A DNA stretch of 54,975 nt from the NCBI GenBank assembly GCA_900549415.1, contig URNX01000021.1, forward strand, positions 1 to 54,975, written 5' to 3'. Under the pieces are notes generated by a model. The model was given only the letters and a program-made list of their open reading frames with translations, searched no databases and was not told the origin of the DNA. The translations under genes and the position numbers were made by a program. This DNA comes from an uncultured bacterium. GTDB taxonomy: Bacteria; Verrucomicrobiota; Lentisphaeria; Victivallales; UBA1829. Below are positions 41,619 to 50,245 of this stretch, piece by piece; position 1 is the first letter of the stretch; each line of letters starts with the position of its first letter.

Positions 41619-42824
41619 TCAGAGTTTCTCCTTTTTCGGCAGAAGACCGATGAGGGGAATCAGACAGAGCATCAGAACTCCGCCGATGTAGAAGACCCAC
41701 CGGATGCCGAAGTTGTAGATGATGAGTCCGCCGCAGAGTGAACTGAGGAGGGAGCCTCCGACTTTTGCGCTGGAGCTCCAGCCGAAGACCGTTCCGCGTT
41801 TTTCCGGCGGAGTGGAGCGCGACATGATGGTCAGGAAGACCGGGTCGAGCCCGCCCGCAAAGAAGAAGTTGAGAAACCGCGCGCCTCCGAAAATCCAGAG
41901 CGAAGTCGCCATGCCCTGCGGGATCATCAGAAGCCCCGAAAGCAGTGTTGCCGGAATCGCGATTTTGCCTGGAGAGAAACGGTCGCAGAGCCAGCCGAGT
42001 ACGATTCCGGAGAAGACACCCGCAACCGCCGCGCCCGCGCAGATGACGCCCGTCCAGAACGCCGCGCGTTCCGGTCCGTGAATCAACTCCACTTGAATTG
42101 CGATGAACGGATCGTCGAATTTGCGGACGAAGCCCAGGTAGACGAAGAGGAAGAGCAGAATCCAGACGACGTGTCCGAAATCTGGAATCAGTTTTTTGAA
42201 CGAGAACGGTTCTTTCGTCTCCTGCGCCGGCTTGACGGGAAGCGCGTGCGGGTCGAAATCGTCCTTGACGAACAGCAGCACGATGATTCCCGCGGAGAGA
42301 AGCATTCCAGCGCCGGTGTAGAAGGCCGGAGTGTAGCCGAAGTGGTCGACGACGAGTCCGCCCGCGAGGTATCCGATCAGGTTTCCGCTCCAGAGCGCGG
42401 AGCTGAGCGTGCCGAGAGCGAACCCCTGATGTTCCTGCGGTGTCGTGCTTCCGACAAGCGTCTGCGCCGCGTTCACGGTTCCGGAGAAAATCGAGATGAG
42501 GAAACGGACGGCGACCAGCCATATCACGCCCGGTACGTATGCCATCAGCGGGAAGAGACATGCGGTCACCAGGTTTGCACGCAGCAGCATGACGCGCCGC
42601 CCGAAGCGGTCGGCGAGCGCTCCCCAGATCGGGGTCGAAATGCAGAAGCTGAGCTGTCCGCCGAAATAGAAAGCGGAAACCCAGAGTCCGCGTTCGCCGT
42701 CGTCCATTACTCCGAGGACATTGCGCATGTAGAGGGGAATGAACGGAATGACGGATCCGAACCCGGCAAGCGAAAGGATCTGGGAGAGCCAGACAAAGAA
42801 GAGATTCCGTTTCCAGTTTATCAT
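41619..42824 (-). CDS. MFS transporter
   Basis: A 401-residue Major Facilitator protein with about twelve membrane helices. The loop between helices 2 and 3 has GALADRFGRRVML, the MFS signature, and the C-terminal half has GWLCDRFSPGK, the repeated motif. PVKPAQETKEPFSFKK is the central cytoplasmic loop. The substrate is not evident; drug or sugar efflux/uptake are both possible. The frame opens to 43193, but the ATG at 42824 with AAAGGAT begins the first helix. The lysS terminator is just upstream, so it probably relies on read-through or a weak promoter I cannot identify. Confidence 0.9.
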   Translation of the reverse strand: MINWKRNLFFVWLSQILSLAGFGSVIPFIPLYMRNVLGVMDDGERGLWVSAFYFGGQLSFCISTPIWGALADRFGRRVMLLRANLVTACLFPLMAYVPGVIWLVAVRFLISIFSGTVNAAQTLVGSTTPQEHQGFALGTLSSALWSGNLIGYLAGGLVVDHFGYTPAFYTGAGMLLSAGIIVLLFVKDDFDPHALPVKPAQETKEPFSFKKLIPDFGHVVWILLFLFVYLGFVRKFDDPFIAIQVELIHGPERAAFWTGVICAGAAVAGVFSGIVLGWLCDRFSPGKIAIPATLLSGLLMIPQGMATSLWIFGGARFLNFFFAGGLDPVFLTIMSRSTPPEKRGTVFGWSSSAKVGGSLLSSLCGGLIIYNFGIRWVFYIGGVLMLCLIPLIGLLPKKEKL

Positions 42825-42853
42825 GTCGGATCCTTTCGTTTCGGGGTTAAAGT

Positions 42854-42879
42854 AAAAAGCCCTGCACGCGGCAGGGCTT
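42854..42879 (-). terminator. Intrinsic terminator after lysS
   Basis: A perfect 9-bp inverted repeat, AAGCCCTGC (42857-42865) with GCAGGGCTT (42871-42879), has a 5-nt loop. On the minus strand it is followed by Ts. It lies 18 nt beyond the lysS stop and upstream of the MFS gene. Confidence 0.88.
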
Positions 42880-42897
42880 GATTGAGACGCAGAACTC

Positions 42898-44385
42898 TTA
42901 TGCGCGCGGACGGAGCTGCGGGAAGAGGATGACGTCGCGGATGGATTCCGCACCGGTGAGGAGCATGACCAGGCGGTCGATGCCCATTCCCATGCCGCCC
43001 GTCGGGGGCATGCCGTATTCAAGCGCGGTGAGGAAGTCTTCGTCGACAGCCTGCGCCGGGTCTTTCCCGGAGAGCGTGACCTGATCCATGAAGCGCTGGC
43101 GCTGGTCGATCGGGTCGTTGAGTTCGGTGTATCCCGGGCTGATTTCCTGTCCGTTGATTTCAAGTTCGTAGACGTCGACGAGCGAGGGATCATCTTCGCA
43201 TTTTCTTGCGAGGGGGACGAGTTCGGCGGGGAGACGCGTCACGAAGGTCGGCTCGATGAGGGTGTCTTCCACGAGTTTTTCGTAAATTTCGTGGGTGATT
43301 TCCAGATCGGTCCAGTCGGGGAGAACCTGTGTTCCGAGCTCTTTCGCCTTTTTGTATTTTTCTTCGCGGGAGAGTTCGAACCAGTTTTCACCGGCGACTT
43401 CCTTGACGAGGTCGCGGTATGCGGCTCTGCGCCACGGCTTGCCAAGGTCGATTTCCTTTCCGCCAGCCTTGATGACGAGCGTTCCGTTGACGCGCATTGC
43501 GACGGTCTTGATGAGGTCTTCGACGAGTTCCATCATGGTTTCGCAGTTGCCGTAAGCCTGATAGAGTTCAATAGCGGTGAATTCCGGATTGTGGCGGCGG
43601 TCCATGCCCTCGTTGCGGAAGTTGCGGTTGATTTCATAGACTTTTTCGTATCCGCCGACGAGCAGTTTCTTGAGGGAGAGCTCGGTTGCGATGCGGAGGA
43701 ACATGTCGGTGTCAAGCGCATTGTAATGGGTCTTGAACGGGTTTGCCGCCGCGCCGCCGGGGATGTACTGGAGCATCGGGGTTTCGACTTCCATGTAGCC
43801 CTTGTCGTCGAGGTATTTGCGGATCTCTTTGATGATGATGGAGCGTTTGCGGAGAACGTCGCGGCTTTCATCGTTCATGATGAGGTCGAGGTAGCGTTGG
43901 CGGTAGCGCGCTTCCATGTCGGTGAGTCCGTGGTATTTTTCAGGGAGCGGACGGAGCGACTTGGAGAGGAGCGTGCAGGCGGTCGCCTTGACGGTGATTT
44001 CGCCGGTGCGGGTCTGGAAGAGCACGCCGTCAACGCCGATGAGGTCGCCGATATCGAATTTTTTGAAGAGTTTGAAGAAGTCCTCGCCGACGGTGTCGCG
44101 CTGGACATAGATCTGCATTCTGCCGGAGGAATCTTTGACGTCGGCGAAAACGGCTTTGCCCATTGCGCGGAACGCGGTCATGCGTCCGGCGATGCGAACC
44201 GCGGGTTCGGTTTCAGCGTCGGGAACAAAGAGAGCGCGGGCCTCGGCGGTGGAAATGGCGCCGTCAAACCGTTTTCCGAACGGTTTCAAGCCTGCTTTGG
44301 AAAATTCGTCGATCTTGGCTTTTCTCTGTTCGAAAATGTCTTCCGGCTTCTGTTCCGGAATCTGGCTGGCTGTTTGTTCTGTCAT
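42898..44385 (-). CDS. lysS: Lysine-tRNA ligase, class II
   Basis: LysS charges tRNA-Lys. The 495-residue protein has the N-terminal OB-fold anticodon domain (about 60-165) and class II core. Motif 1 includes EVETPMLQYIPGGAAANPF, motif 2 contains EINRNFRNEGMDRRHNPEF, and motif 3 ends GGMGMGIDRLVMLLTG. This is a complete class II enzyme. The frame extends to 44535, but the ATG at 44385 has AGGAG upstream and begins MTEQTASQIPEQKPEDIFEQ, a reasonable start. It is divergent from tyrS across a 265-bp promoter region. Confidence 0.96.
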   Translation of the reverse strand: MTEQTASQIPEQKPEDIFEQRKAKIDEFSKAGLKPFGKRFDGAISTAEARALFVPDAETEPAVRIAGRMTAFRAMGKAVFADVKDSSGRMQIYVQRDTVGEDFFKLFKKFDIGDLIGVDGVLFQTRTGEITVKATACTLLSKSLRPLPEKYHGLTDMEARYRQRYLDLIMNDESRDVLRKRSIIIKEIRKYLDDKGYMEVETPMLQYIPGGAAANPFKTHYNALDTDMFLRIATELSLKKLLVGGYEKVYEINRNFRNEGMDRRHNPEFTAIELYQAYGNCETMMELVEDLIKTVAMRVNGTLVIKAGGKEIDLGKPWRRAAYRDLVKEVAGENWFELSREEKYKKAKELGTQVLPDWTDLEITHEIYEKLVEDTLIEPTFVTRLPAELVPLARKCEDDPSLVDVYELEINGQEISPGYTELNDPIDQRQRFMDQVTLSGKDPAQAVDEDFLTALEYGMPPTGGMGMGIDRLVMLLTGAESIRDVILFPQLRPRA

Positions 44386-44422
44386 TTTATTCTTTAACTC
44401 CTGTAAAAGGTTTGAAATATTT

Positions 44423-44451
44423 AAAATATCACGGTTCTTCGTTTTTTTCAA
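44423..44451 (-). promoter_or_regulatory. Promoter of lysS
   Basis: On the minus strand TTGAAA (44446-44451), a 17-bp spacer and TATTTT (44423-44428) lie about 37 bp before the lysS start. Confidence 0.6.
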
Positions 44452-44586
44452 TCCCGTTTTCAAATTTTTTATCCGCGGACTCCGGAAAGCTCCGTTTTGC
44501 GCATGCGTCCGTTTTGTTTTTACAGCCGATTCCATGCATTTTTTATGAACACTGGAGTTCTGTTCGCATCTTTTTGCAAAAAAGAT

Positions 44587-44615
44587 TTGCCATTGACGGG
44601 AAACGGGTGTATATT
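44587..44615 (+). promoter_or_regulatory. Promoter of tyrS
   Basis: TTGCCA (44587-44592), a 17-bp spacer and TATATT (44610-44615) precede tyrS by 35 bp. A perfect 12-bp palindrome TTTTTGCAAAAA (44571-44582) lies just upstream of the -35 box, as an UP-like element or operator. The remaining 44452-44570 part of the divergent gap shows no gene. Confidence 0.5.
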
Positions 44616-44650
44616 ACAAATTCAACCACACTTAACAACAAGGTGAAAAA

Positions 44651-45919
44651 ATGACAACGAACGTATGGGAAGATCTGAAGGCTCGCGGATTCGTCTACCA
44701 GTCGACCGACGAGAAGGCACTTGAAAAAGCTTTAGCCGACGGACCCGTTACCTATTACGTAGGCTTCGACCCGACCGGCGACAGCCTTCATGTAGGTCAT
44801 CTTCTTCCCGTGATGTGCATGCGCTGGCTCCAGAAGGCCGGTCATCATCCGATCGCTCTCGTCGGAGGCGCGACCGGACTTGTCGGTGACCCCTCCGGAA
44901 AACAGGAAGCGCGTCCGATCCTCACAAAAGAGAAAGTCGCTCAGAACTGTGAAGCGATCGGCAAACAGCTGCGCCGCTTCCTCCCCTATGACAACGTCAT
45001 CATGGCGAACAACATCGACTGGCTCGGCGAGATGAAATATCTCGATTTTCTGCGCGACATCGGCTCCAAATTCAGCGTCAACAAGATGCTGACCGCCGAA
45101 TCCGTCAAACTCCGCATGGAAACGGGCATCACGTTCATGGAGTTCAGCTATATGCTCCTCCAGTCTTACGATTATTATATTCTCAACCGCGACTACGGCT
45201 GCACGCTTGAGTGCGGCGGACAGGACCAGTGGGGCAACATCGCCGCCGGAATCGACCTCGTTCGCAGACTCTCCCAGAAGGAAGTCCACGGCTTCACCAT
45301 GCCGCTGCTTCTCAACAGCCAGGGCAAGAAGTTCGGAAAATCCGTCGGCGGCGCTGTCTGGCTCGACAAAAACAAAACTTCCGTCTTCGATTACTATCAG
45401 TTCTGGCGCAACGTTGACGACAACGATGTCAAGAAGCTCATGGGCTACTTCACCGCGCTTCCGCTCGATGAAATCGCCGCGCTCTGCGCCGCTTCGATCA
45501 ACCGTGCAAAAGAGATCCTCGCATTCGAAGCAACCTCGCTTGCTCACGGACACGAAGAGGCCGCGAAGGCGTATCTCGCCGCGTGCACCAAATTCGGTTT
45601 TGCCGACAGGGATGCCGCGATTCCGACCTCCAGCCGCATCAAGGAAGTGAAAGCCGATTCCGCCGCGGCGCTCAACGATCTGCCGACGTACAAGCTCCAG
45701 CTTCCCGCCGAAGGCGTCTGGATCGTGAAGCTCCTTGCGGATTCCGGTCTCTGCAAATCCAACGGCGACGCCCGCCGGCTCGTGCAGGGCGGCGGCGCAT
45801 ACCTCGGTGAAAAACGCATCGACAAGGTCGACTACACGGTCACTGCTGCCGACTTCACCGACGGTTCCGCCATTCTCAAGGCGGGCAAGAAGAACATCAA
45901 GCGCATCGTCGTCGAATAA
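44651..45919 (+). CDS. tyrS: Tyrosine-tRNA ligase
   Basis: TyrS charges tRNA-Tyr. The 422-residue class I enzyme has the HIGH-type motif HVGH in GDSLHVGHLLPV, the tyrosine-binding segment QSYDYYILNRDYGC, and the KMSKS-type loop KFGKS in GKKFGKSVGG. The C-terminal S4 RNA-binding domain holds KSNGDARRLVQGGGAYL. An AAGGTG site precedes the ATG at 44651. It is divergent from lysS and followed by a structured 105-bp gap before purQ. Confidence 0.96.
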   Translation: MTTNVWEDLKARGFVYQSTDEKALEKALADGPVTYYVGFDPTGDSLHVGHLLPVMCMRWLQKAGHHPIALVGGATGLVGDPSGKQEARPILTKEKVAQNCEAIGKQLRRFLPYDNVIMANNIDWLGEMKYLDFLRDIGSKFSVNKMLTAESVKLRMETGITFMEFSYMLLQSYDYYILNRDYGCTLECGGQDQWGNIAAGIDLVRRLSQKEVHGFTMPLLLNSQGKKFGKSVGGAVWLDKNKTSVFDYYQFWRNVDDNDVKKLMGYFTALPLDEIAALCAASINRAKEILAFEATSLAHGHEEAAKAYLAACTKFGFADRDAAIPTSSRIKEVKADSAAALNDLPTYKLQLPAEGVWIVKLLADSGLCKSNGDARRLVQGGGAYLGEKRIDKVDYTVTAADFTDGSAILKAGKKNIKRIVVE

Positions 45920-45922
45920 ATT

Positions 45923-45986
45923 CTGTTCCGTGCGGGAGAATCTTCCGGAAATTTCGGATTCCGGTTTGATTTTCCCGCAGAAACAG
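45923..45986. promoter_or_regulatory. Long imperfect hairpin between tyrS and purQ
   Basis: An outer inverted repeat of about 20 bp (near 45923-45942 with 45967-45986, core TGCGGGA with TCCCGCA) encloses an inner stem CCGGAA (45945-45950) with TTCCGG (45959-45964). It lacks a T tract, so it is an atypical terminator of tyrS or a regulatory structure. Its right arm overlaps the purQ -35 box. Confidence 0.45.
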
Positions 45987-45994
45987 GGTATTTT
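45966..45994 (+). promoter_or_regulatory. Promoter of purQ
   Basis: TTGATT (45966-45971), a 17-bp spacer and TATTTT (45989-45994) lie about 30 bp upstream of purQ. The -35 is inside the hairpin of the preceding feature. No purine riboswitch aptamer is recognisable. Confidence 0.5.
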
Positions 45995-46024
45995 ATAGAA
46001 CCAATTTCAAGGAGCAGAACCATT

Positions 46025-46828
46025 ATGGCAAACGACGTCAAAGCACTGGTCATCACCGGAGTCGGACTCAACTGCGAGAAGGAAACCGCAGCCGCGTTCA
46101 CCTCTTCCGGCGCAAGCGCCACACTCATTCATATCAACGATCTCCTCTCCGGCAAGGCAACCATGGAGCCGTACCAGATTCTTGCATTCATCGGCGGATT
46201 CTCGTTCGGCGACCACCTCGGCTCCGGAACGGTTTTTGCAAACAAAATCAAATTCAAACTCAAAGACGATCTCAACAAGTTTATCGAATCCGGCAAACTC
46301 GTGATCGGCATCTGCAACGGTTTCCAGACTCTGACCCGTCTCGGTCTCGTCCCCGCTCTTGATGGACAGCGCTTCACTCAGCAGGCCGCTCTCGCTCACA
46401 ACGACTCCGGCGTCTTCCGTGACGACTGGGTTACCATGAAGGCAAACCCCGCCTGCAAATGTGTTTTCACCAAAGGAATCGATCTCATCCGCATGCCGAT
46501 CCGCCACGGAGAAGGCAAGTTTGTCGCATCGCCTGAATTCATCGACAAGATTGAAAAGAACAACCTTGTCGCTCTCCGCTACACCGACGCCGCCGGAAAC
46601 AAGCCCGCCGGATTCCCGGAGAACCCGAACGGTTCGATCAACGACATTGCGGGAATCTGCGACACCACCGGACGTGTTTTCGGTCTCATGCCGCACCCCG
46701 AGGCGTTCCTCTCTCCGTTCAATGCTCCGGACTGGCAGACACAGAAGCTCGAAGGCCGTCTGCCGCAGTGGGGCGAGGGCAGAGTGATTTTCACCAACGC
46801 CGTCGACTACGTAAAGAACAATCTCTGA
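46025..46828 (+). CDS. purQ: Phosphoribosylformylglycinamidine synthase glutaminase subunit PurQ
   Basis: PurQ is the class I glutamine amidotransferase that supplies ammonia to FGAM synthase. The 267 residues contain the nucleophile C97 in IGICNGFQ and the catalytic H224/E226 in MPHPEAF. The N-terminus ALVITGVGLNCEKETAAAF resembles PurQ and the PurL C-terminus. It is slightly longer than a typical 220-230-residue PurQ. purL and purS are not in the window. AAGGAG precedes the ATG. A DUF302 gene follows 13 nt later. Confidence 0.93.
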   Translation: MANDVKALVITGVGLNCEKETAAAFTSSGASATLIHINDLLSGKATMEPYQILAFIGGFSFGDHLGSGTVFANKIKFKLKDDLNKFIESGKLVIGICNGFQTLTRLGLVPALDGQRFTQQAALAHNDSGVFRDDWVTMKANPACKCVFTKGIDLIRMPIRHGEGKFVASPEFIDKIEKNNLVALRYTDAAGNKPAGFPENPNGSINDIAGICDTTGRVFGLMPHPEAFLSPFNAPDWQTQKLEGRLPQWGEGRVIFTNAVDYVKNNL

Positions 46829-46841
46829 GATTGCTTGTCTA

Positions 46842-47372
46842 ATGTTCAAACGGAAGGAATTGGTCTGTCTTGCGCTCGGTGTACTGCTGGGCGTTGCGGT
46901 GACTCTGCTCGCCGGAACTCTCTATCTGCGCGCAAACCTGATTCAGGAGATTCCGCTTGGACACGGCAGTTTTGAAGCTCTTGCGGCCGGAGTTCCGCGC
47001 GCGGCGAAATCCGTCGACGGCTGGAGTGCGACCTCGGCGGGCTGCAATCTTCCGCGAACCCCGGACGGGCTTCCGCTTCAGTCGTTCCGTTTCTGCAATC
47101 CCGATTATGCGCGGGAGCTGCTGGAAAATGAGACGGAACGGCGGATCGCTGCGATTCTGCCCTGCGGGATCGCTTTCTGGCGCGGAAGCGACGGCATGGT
47201 GTATGCGTCGAAGCTGAACATGCCGCTGCTGGGGCGTCTTCTGGGCGGAACACCTGCATTTGTGTTCCCCCGCCGCATTGAACCGGATCAGCGCGAGATT
47301 CTCCGGAAAATCGCAAAAAATCTGCAGAATGCGGATGATTTTTTGACTGGACAGGTTGAAAAAATCAAATAG
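46842..47372 (+). CDS. DUF302-like membrane-anchored protein
   Basis: A 176-residue protein with one N-terminal membrane helix (LVCLALGVLLGVAVTLLAGTLY) and an external DUF302-like domain: FRFCNPDYARELLENE, AAILPCGIAFWRGSDGMVYA and LLGRLLGG. The function of the family is unknown. It lies 13 nt after purQ without a clear ribosome-binding site. The C-terminal part may overlap the ilvC promoter. Confidence 0.75.
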   Translation: MFKRKELVCLALGVLLGVAVTLLAGTLYLRANLIQEIPLGHGSFEALAAGVPRAAKSVDGWSATSAGCNLPRTPDGLPLQSFRFCNPDYARELLENETERRIAAILPCGIAFWRGSDGMVYASKLNMPLLGRLLGGTPAFVFPRRIEPDQREILRKIAKNLQNADDFLTGQVEKIK

Positions 47373-47383
47373 AATGCTACTTT
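47356..47383 (+). promoter_or_regulatory. Possible promoter of ilvC
   Basis: TTGAAA (47356-47361), a 16-bp spacer and TACTTT (47378-47383) overlap the end of the DUF302 gene and lie about 40 bp upstream of ilvC. No attenuator or T-box structure is seen in the short leader. Confidence 0.4.
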
Positions 47384-47425
47384 TAAAGGAACAAAAAACC
47401 TCTCATAATAAGGAGAAATGGTAAA

Positions 47426-48418
47426 ATGGTTAAAATTCTGCACGACAGTGATGCGGATGCATCGGTTCTGAACGGTAAGACCGTTGCCGTGATCGGCTAC
47501 GGAAGCCAGGGTTCCGCCCAGGCAAACTGCATGAGAGATTCCGGTGTCAATGTCATTATCGGTTCCAGACCCGGTCCGTCCGCTGACCGCGCCGCCAACG
47601 ACGGCTTCCAGGTTCTGCCCTTCGACAAGGCTGCTGAACAGGCCGACATCATCCACATTCTTCTCCCCGATGAATACCACGGTCCGGTCTACAAGGAATT
47701 CATCGCCCAGCACATGAAACCGGGCAAGACCCTCAGCTGCTCCCACGGCTTCAACGTCGTGTTCGGCGAGATCGTTCCCCCGGCTGGCGTCGATGTAATC
47801 ATGGTCGCTCCGAAGAGCCCCGCAACCGAAGAGCGCAAGGCGTTCCTCGCAGGCTTCGGCGTCCCCGGACTCGTCGCTGTCAAGCAGAATGCTTCCGGCA
47901 ATGCTCTCAAGACCGCTCTCGCAATGGCAAAAGCCATGGGCTTCACCCGCGCAGGCGTTCTCGAATGCACCTTCGAACAGGAAACCTACGAAGACCTCTT
48001 CGGCGAACAGAACGTTCTCTGCGGCGGCTGCGTTGACCTGATGAAGTATGGTTTCGAGACCCTCGTCGAAGCCGGATATCCCCCGGAAATGGCTTACTTC
48101 GAGTGCATCCACGAACTCAAGCTCATCGTCGACCTCATCTACGAGGGCGGCATCCAGAAGATGAACAAAGTCATCTCCAACACCGCTGAGTTCGGTGAAT
48201 ATTTCAACGGTCCCAGAATCATCACCCCGGATGTCAAAGAGCGCATGAAAGAATCCCTCAAGCGCATCGAATCCGGCGAATTCGCAAAGGAATTCCTCAA
48301 GATGATCCGCGAAGGCAAAGGCGAACTCCTCAAGGCAAAACGCGAAGAGCTCGGCAAGCACATCGCTGAGACCACCGGAGCCAAGATCCGCGCTCTCTTT
48401 GAACGCAAAGCCAAATAA
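47426..48418 (+). CDS. ilvC: Ketol-acid reductoisomerase, class I
   Basis: IlvC makes the dihydroxy acids of branched-chain amino acid synthesis with NADPH and Mg. The 330-residue length is class I. The cofactor loop is GYGSQGSAQANCMRDSGVNV with the following GSRPG. The metal ligands D190, E194, E226 and E230 are visible in YEDLFGE and YFECIHE, and H107 is the catalytic histidine. AAGGAG precedes the ATG at 47426. No other ilv gene is close, so it is a single-gene unit closed by a clear terminator. Confidence 0.97.
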   Translation: MVKILHDSDADASVLNGKTVAVIGYGSQGSAQANCMRDSGVNVIIGSRPGPSADRAANDGFQVLPFDKAAEQADIIHILLPDEYHGPVYKEFIAQHMKPGKTLSCSHGFNVVFGEIVPPAGVDVIMVAPKSPATEERKAFLAGFGVPGLVAVKQNASGNALKTALAMAKAMGFTRAGVLECTFEQETYEDLFGEQNVLCGGCVDLMKYGFETLVEAGYPPEMAYFECIHELKLIVDLIYEGGIQKMNKVISNTAEFGEYFNGPRIITPDVKERMKESLKRIESGEFAKEFLKMIREGKGELLKAKREELGKHIAETTGAKIRALFERKAK

Positions 48419-48440
48419 TCGGCTTCCGCATTCATTCCTG

Positions 48441-48473
48441 AAAGACCGGCACAGCAATGCGCCGGTCTTTTTC
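48441..48473 (+). terminator. Intrinsic terminator after ilvC
   Basis: AAAGACCGGC (48441-48450) pairs perfectly over 10 bp with GCCGGTCTTT (48461-48470) across a 10-nt loop, and the T run continues to 48472. It lies 22 nt beyond the ilvC stop. Confidence 0.9.
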
Positions 48474-48495
48474 ACTTTTACCCCATCTGTATCCC

Positions 48496-49851
48496 ATGAT
48501 TATCCGCGACAAGTCGTTCTACCGCACCTTCTTCGGGTTCTTCCTTGTTCTGGTTTTCCAGAATATCATCCGCTTCGCCGTCAATCTGACCGACAACGTC
48601 ATGCTCGGTTCCTACAGCGAAGCCGCTCTCGCCGGCGCAACCGCCGTCAACCATCTGCAGTTCGTGCTCCAGCAGGCGATCATGGGGATCGGAAACGGAC
48701 TCGTCATTCTCGGCACGCAGTACTGGGGACAGAACCGTCCGGAGCCGATCCGCCGCCTCTCGTCGATCGCCATGTGGTTCGGCGTTGCTTCCGGTGTGAT
48801 CCTCTTCCTTGCCACCTGGCTCTTTCCGCGTCCGCTGATGCAGCTCTTCACCTACGATGAGGCGATTATTGCGGAGGGCATGAAGTACCTTGAGACAATC
48901 CGCTGGTCCTACCTCTTCTTTGTGGTCAGCGTCATCCTGACCGAAACTCTGCGTGCGGTCGAGGTCGTCCGCATTTCGCTTTATGTGGCGATTGTCGGTC
49001 TGATCGCAAACTTCGGAATCAACTTTGTTCTGATTTTCGGACGTTTCGGCTTCCCCGAACTTGGAATTCACGGCGCGGGAATCGGGACGCTGACCGCGCG
49101 CATTCTGGAACTTCTGACCGTACTTTTCTTCCTTTGGAAGAAGGGCGGCGTGCTGAAACTCGATTTCTTCACCTATTTCCATATCGACCGCGTTCTGCTG
49201 CGCGACTTCGTCCGTGTCTCCATGCCGCTGATTATCGTTTCGGTGCTCTGGGGGCTCTCCACCGCCGCGCAGACGATGATCCTCGGACATCTTGATTCCA
49301 TCGCGATTGCCGCCAACAGCGCCGCGAGTGCGCTTTATCTGACTTTGAAAGTCGCGATGATCGGCTCCTGCTCCGCCGCCTCCATCATGATCGGCAAGGC
49401 GATCGGACAGGGACGTCTTGATGTTGTCAAGGATTATGCGCAGACTCTCCAGCTGATCTTCATCATTCTCGGTGTGATTTGCGGCGCGATACTTTACACG
49501 CTCCGCGGACCGTTCCTGAGCCTGTACAATCTTTCTCCGGAAACGCTGAAACTGAGTTATGATTTCCTGCTGATTCTGAGCATCACGGGCATCGGGACAT
49601 CGTACCAGATGCCGACAAACAGCGGCATTATCAGCGGCGGAGGCGATACGCGTTACATTATGTTTCTTGACATCATCAGCATCTGGGGAATTGTGCTGCC
49701 GGTTTCGGCTCTTGGCGCGTTTGTCTTCGGCTGGAGCCCGTTTGCTGTGATGATTGCGCTGAACAGCGACCAGGTGTTCAAATGTGTTCCCGCGTTTATC
49801 AAGGTCCGCACGAACACATGGATTAAGAAGCTGACGCGGGCGGACGTATGA
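48496..49851 (+). CDS. MATE family efflux transporter
   Basis: A 451-residue, twelve-helix transporter of the MATE/MOP family. Typical MATE segments are NLTDNVMLGSYSEAALAGATAVN, GLVILGTQYWGQ and GIGTLTARILELLTVLFFLW. It exports cationic compounds with Na+ or H+; the substrate is not evident. I chose ATG 48496 because the longer open frame from 48457 starts in the ilvC terminator; no clear Shine-Dalgarno is present. A DUF4186 gene overlaps its end as ATGA. Confidence 0.9.
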   Translation: MIIRDKSFYRTFFGFFLVLVFQNIIRFAVNLTDNVMLGSYSEAALAGATAVNHLQFVLQQAIMGIGNGLVILGTQYWGQNRPEPIRRLSSIAMWFGVASGVILFLATWLFPRPLMQLFTYDEAIIAEGMKYLETIRWSYLFFVVSVILTETLRAVEVVRISLYVAIVGLIANFGINFVLIFGRFGFPELGIHGAGIGTLTARILELLTVLFFLWKKGGVLKLDFFTYFHIDRVLLRDFVRVSMPLIIVSVLWGLSTAAQTMILGHLDSIAIAANSAASALYLTLKVAMIGSCSAASIMIGKAIGQGRLDVVKDYAQTLQLIFIILGVICGAILYTLRGPFLSLYNLSPETLKLSYDFLLILSITGIGTSYQMPTNSGIISGGGDTRYIMFLDIISIWGIVLPVSALGAFVFGWSPFAVMIALNSDQVFKCVPAFIKVRTNTWIKKLTRADV

Positions 49852-50243
49852 CGGAGGATGAGTGGCAGATTCTGAAAGCGCGTCTGGCACAGTCGAAATT
49901 CCGTTCGCGCTTCCGTCTTTCTCCGCGCGACCTGCAGTACCTTGCCGAGCGCGGATTTGATACTGTCGCCGCGCAGTGCGGGATGTTCATCCGGACCCGT
50001 TTAGCTCCTGCTGAACCTCCGAACGACGGACGCCAGACGCCGATGCGCGGTCATCCCTGTTTTCCTGCCCAGCACGCGACGGGCTGCTGCTGCCGCGGCT
50101 GTCTTTTCAAATGGCACGGCATTCCCCCGGGGCGTCCTCTTTCGGAGCCTGAGATTCAGCGGATTACGGAGATTCTGATGTTCTGGATCCGCGACCATTC
50201 CGCCGGCGTTTCCTCGCTCCCTCACACCCCGGATTTGTTCTGA
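49848..50243 (+). CDS. DUF4186 family protein
   Basis: A 131-residue protein of DUF4186. The conserved core FRSRFRLSPRDLQYLAERG, RTRLAPAEPPNDGRQTPMRGHPCF, HATGCCCRGCLFKWHGI gives four cysteines, suggesting metal binding. Its function is unknown. Its ATG overlaps the MATE stop by 4 nt, so it is translated in the same unit. It ends 2 nt before the convergent AAA-ATPase stop. Confidence 0.85.
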   Translation: MTEDEWQILKARLAQSKFRSRFRLSPRDLQYLAERGFDTVAAQCGMFIRTRLAPAEPPNDGRQTPMRGHPCFPAQHATGCCCRGCLFKWHGIPPGRPLSEPEIQRITEILMFWIRDHSAGVSSLPHTPDLF

Positions 50244-50245
50244 AG

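Noticed and set aside
44452..44570. tRNA or small RNA in the lysS-tyrS gap
   Set aside because: I could not find a cloverleaf or conserved loop; only promoter-like elements and a short palindrome are visible.
46842..47372. DUF302 protein as part of the purine pathway
   Set aside because: Its membrane anchor and domain give no link to purine synthesis; only proximity supports it.
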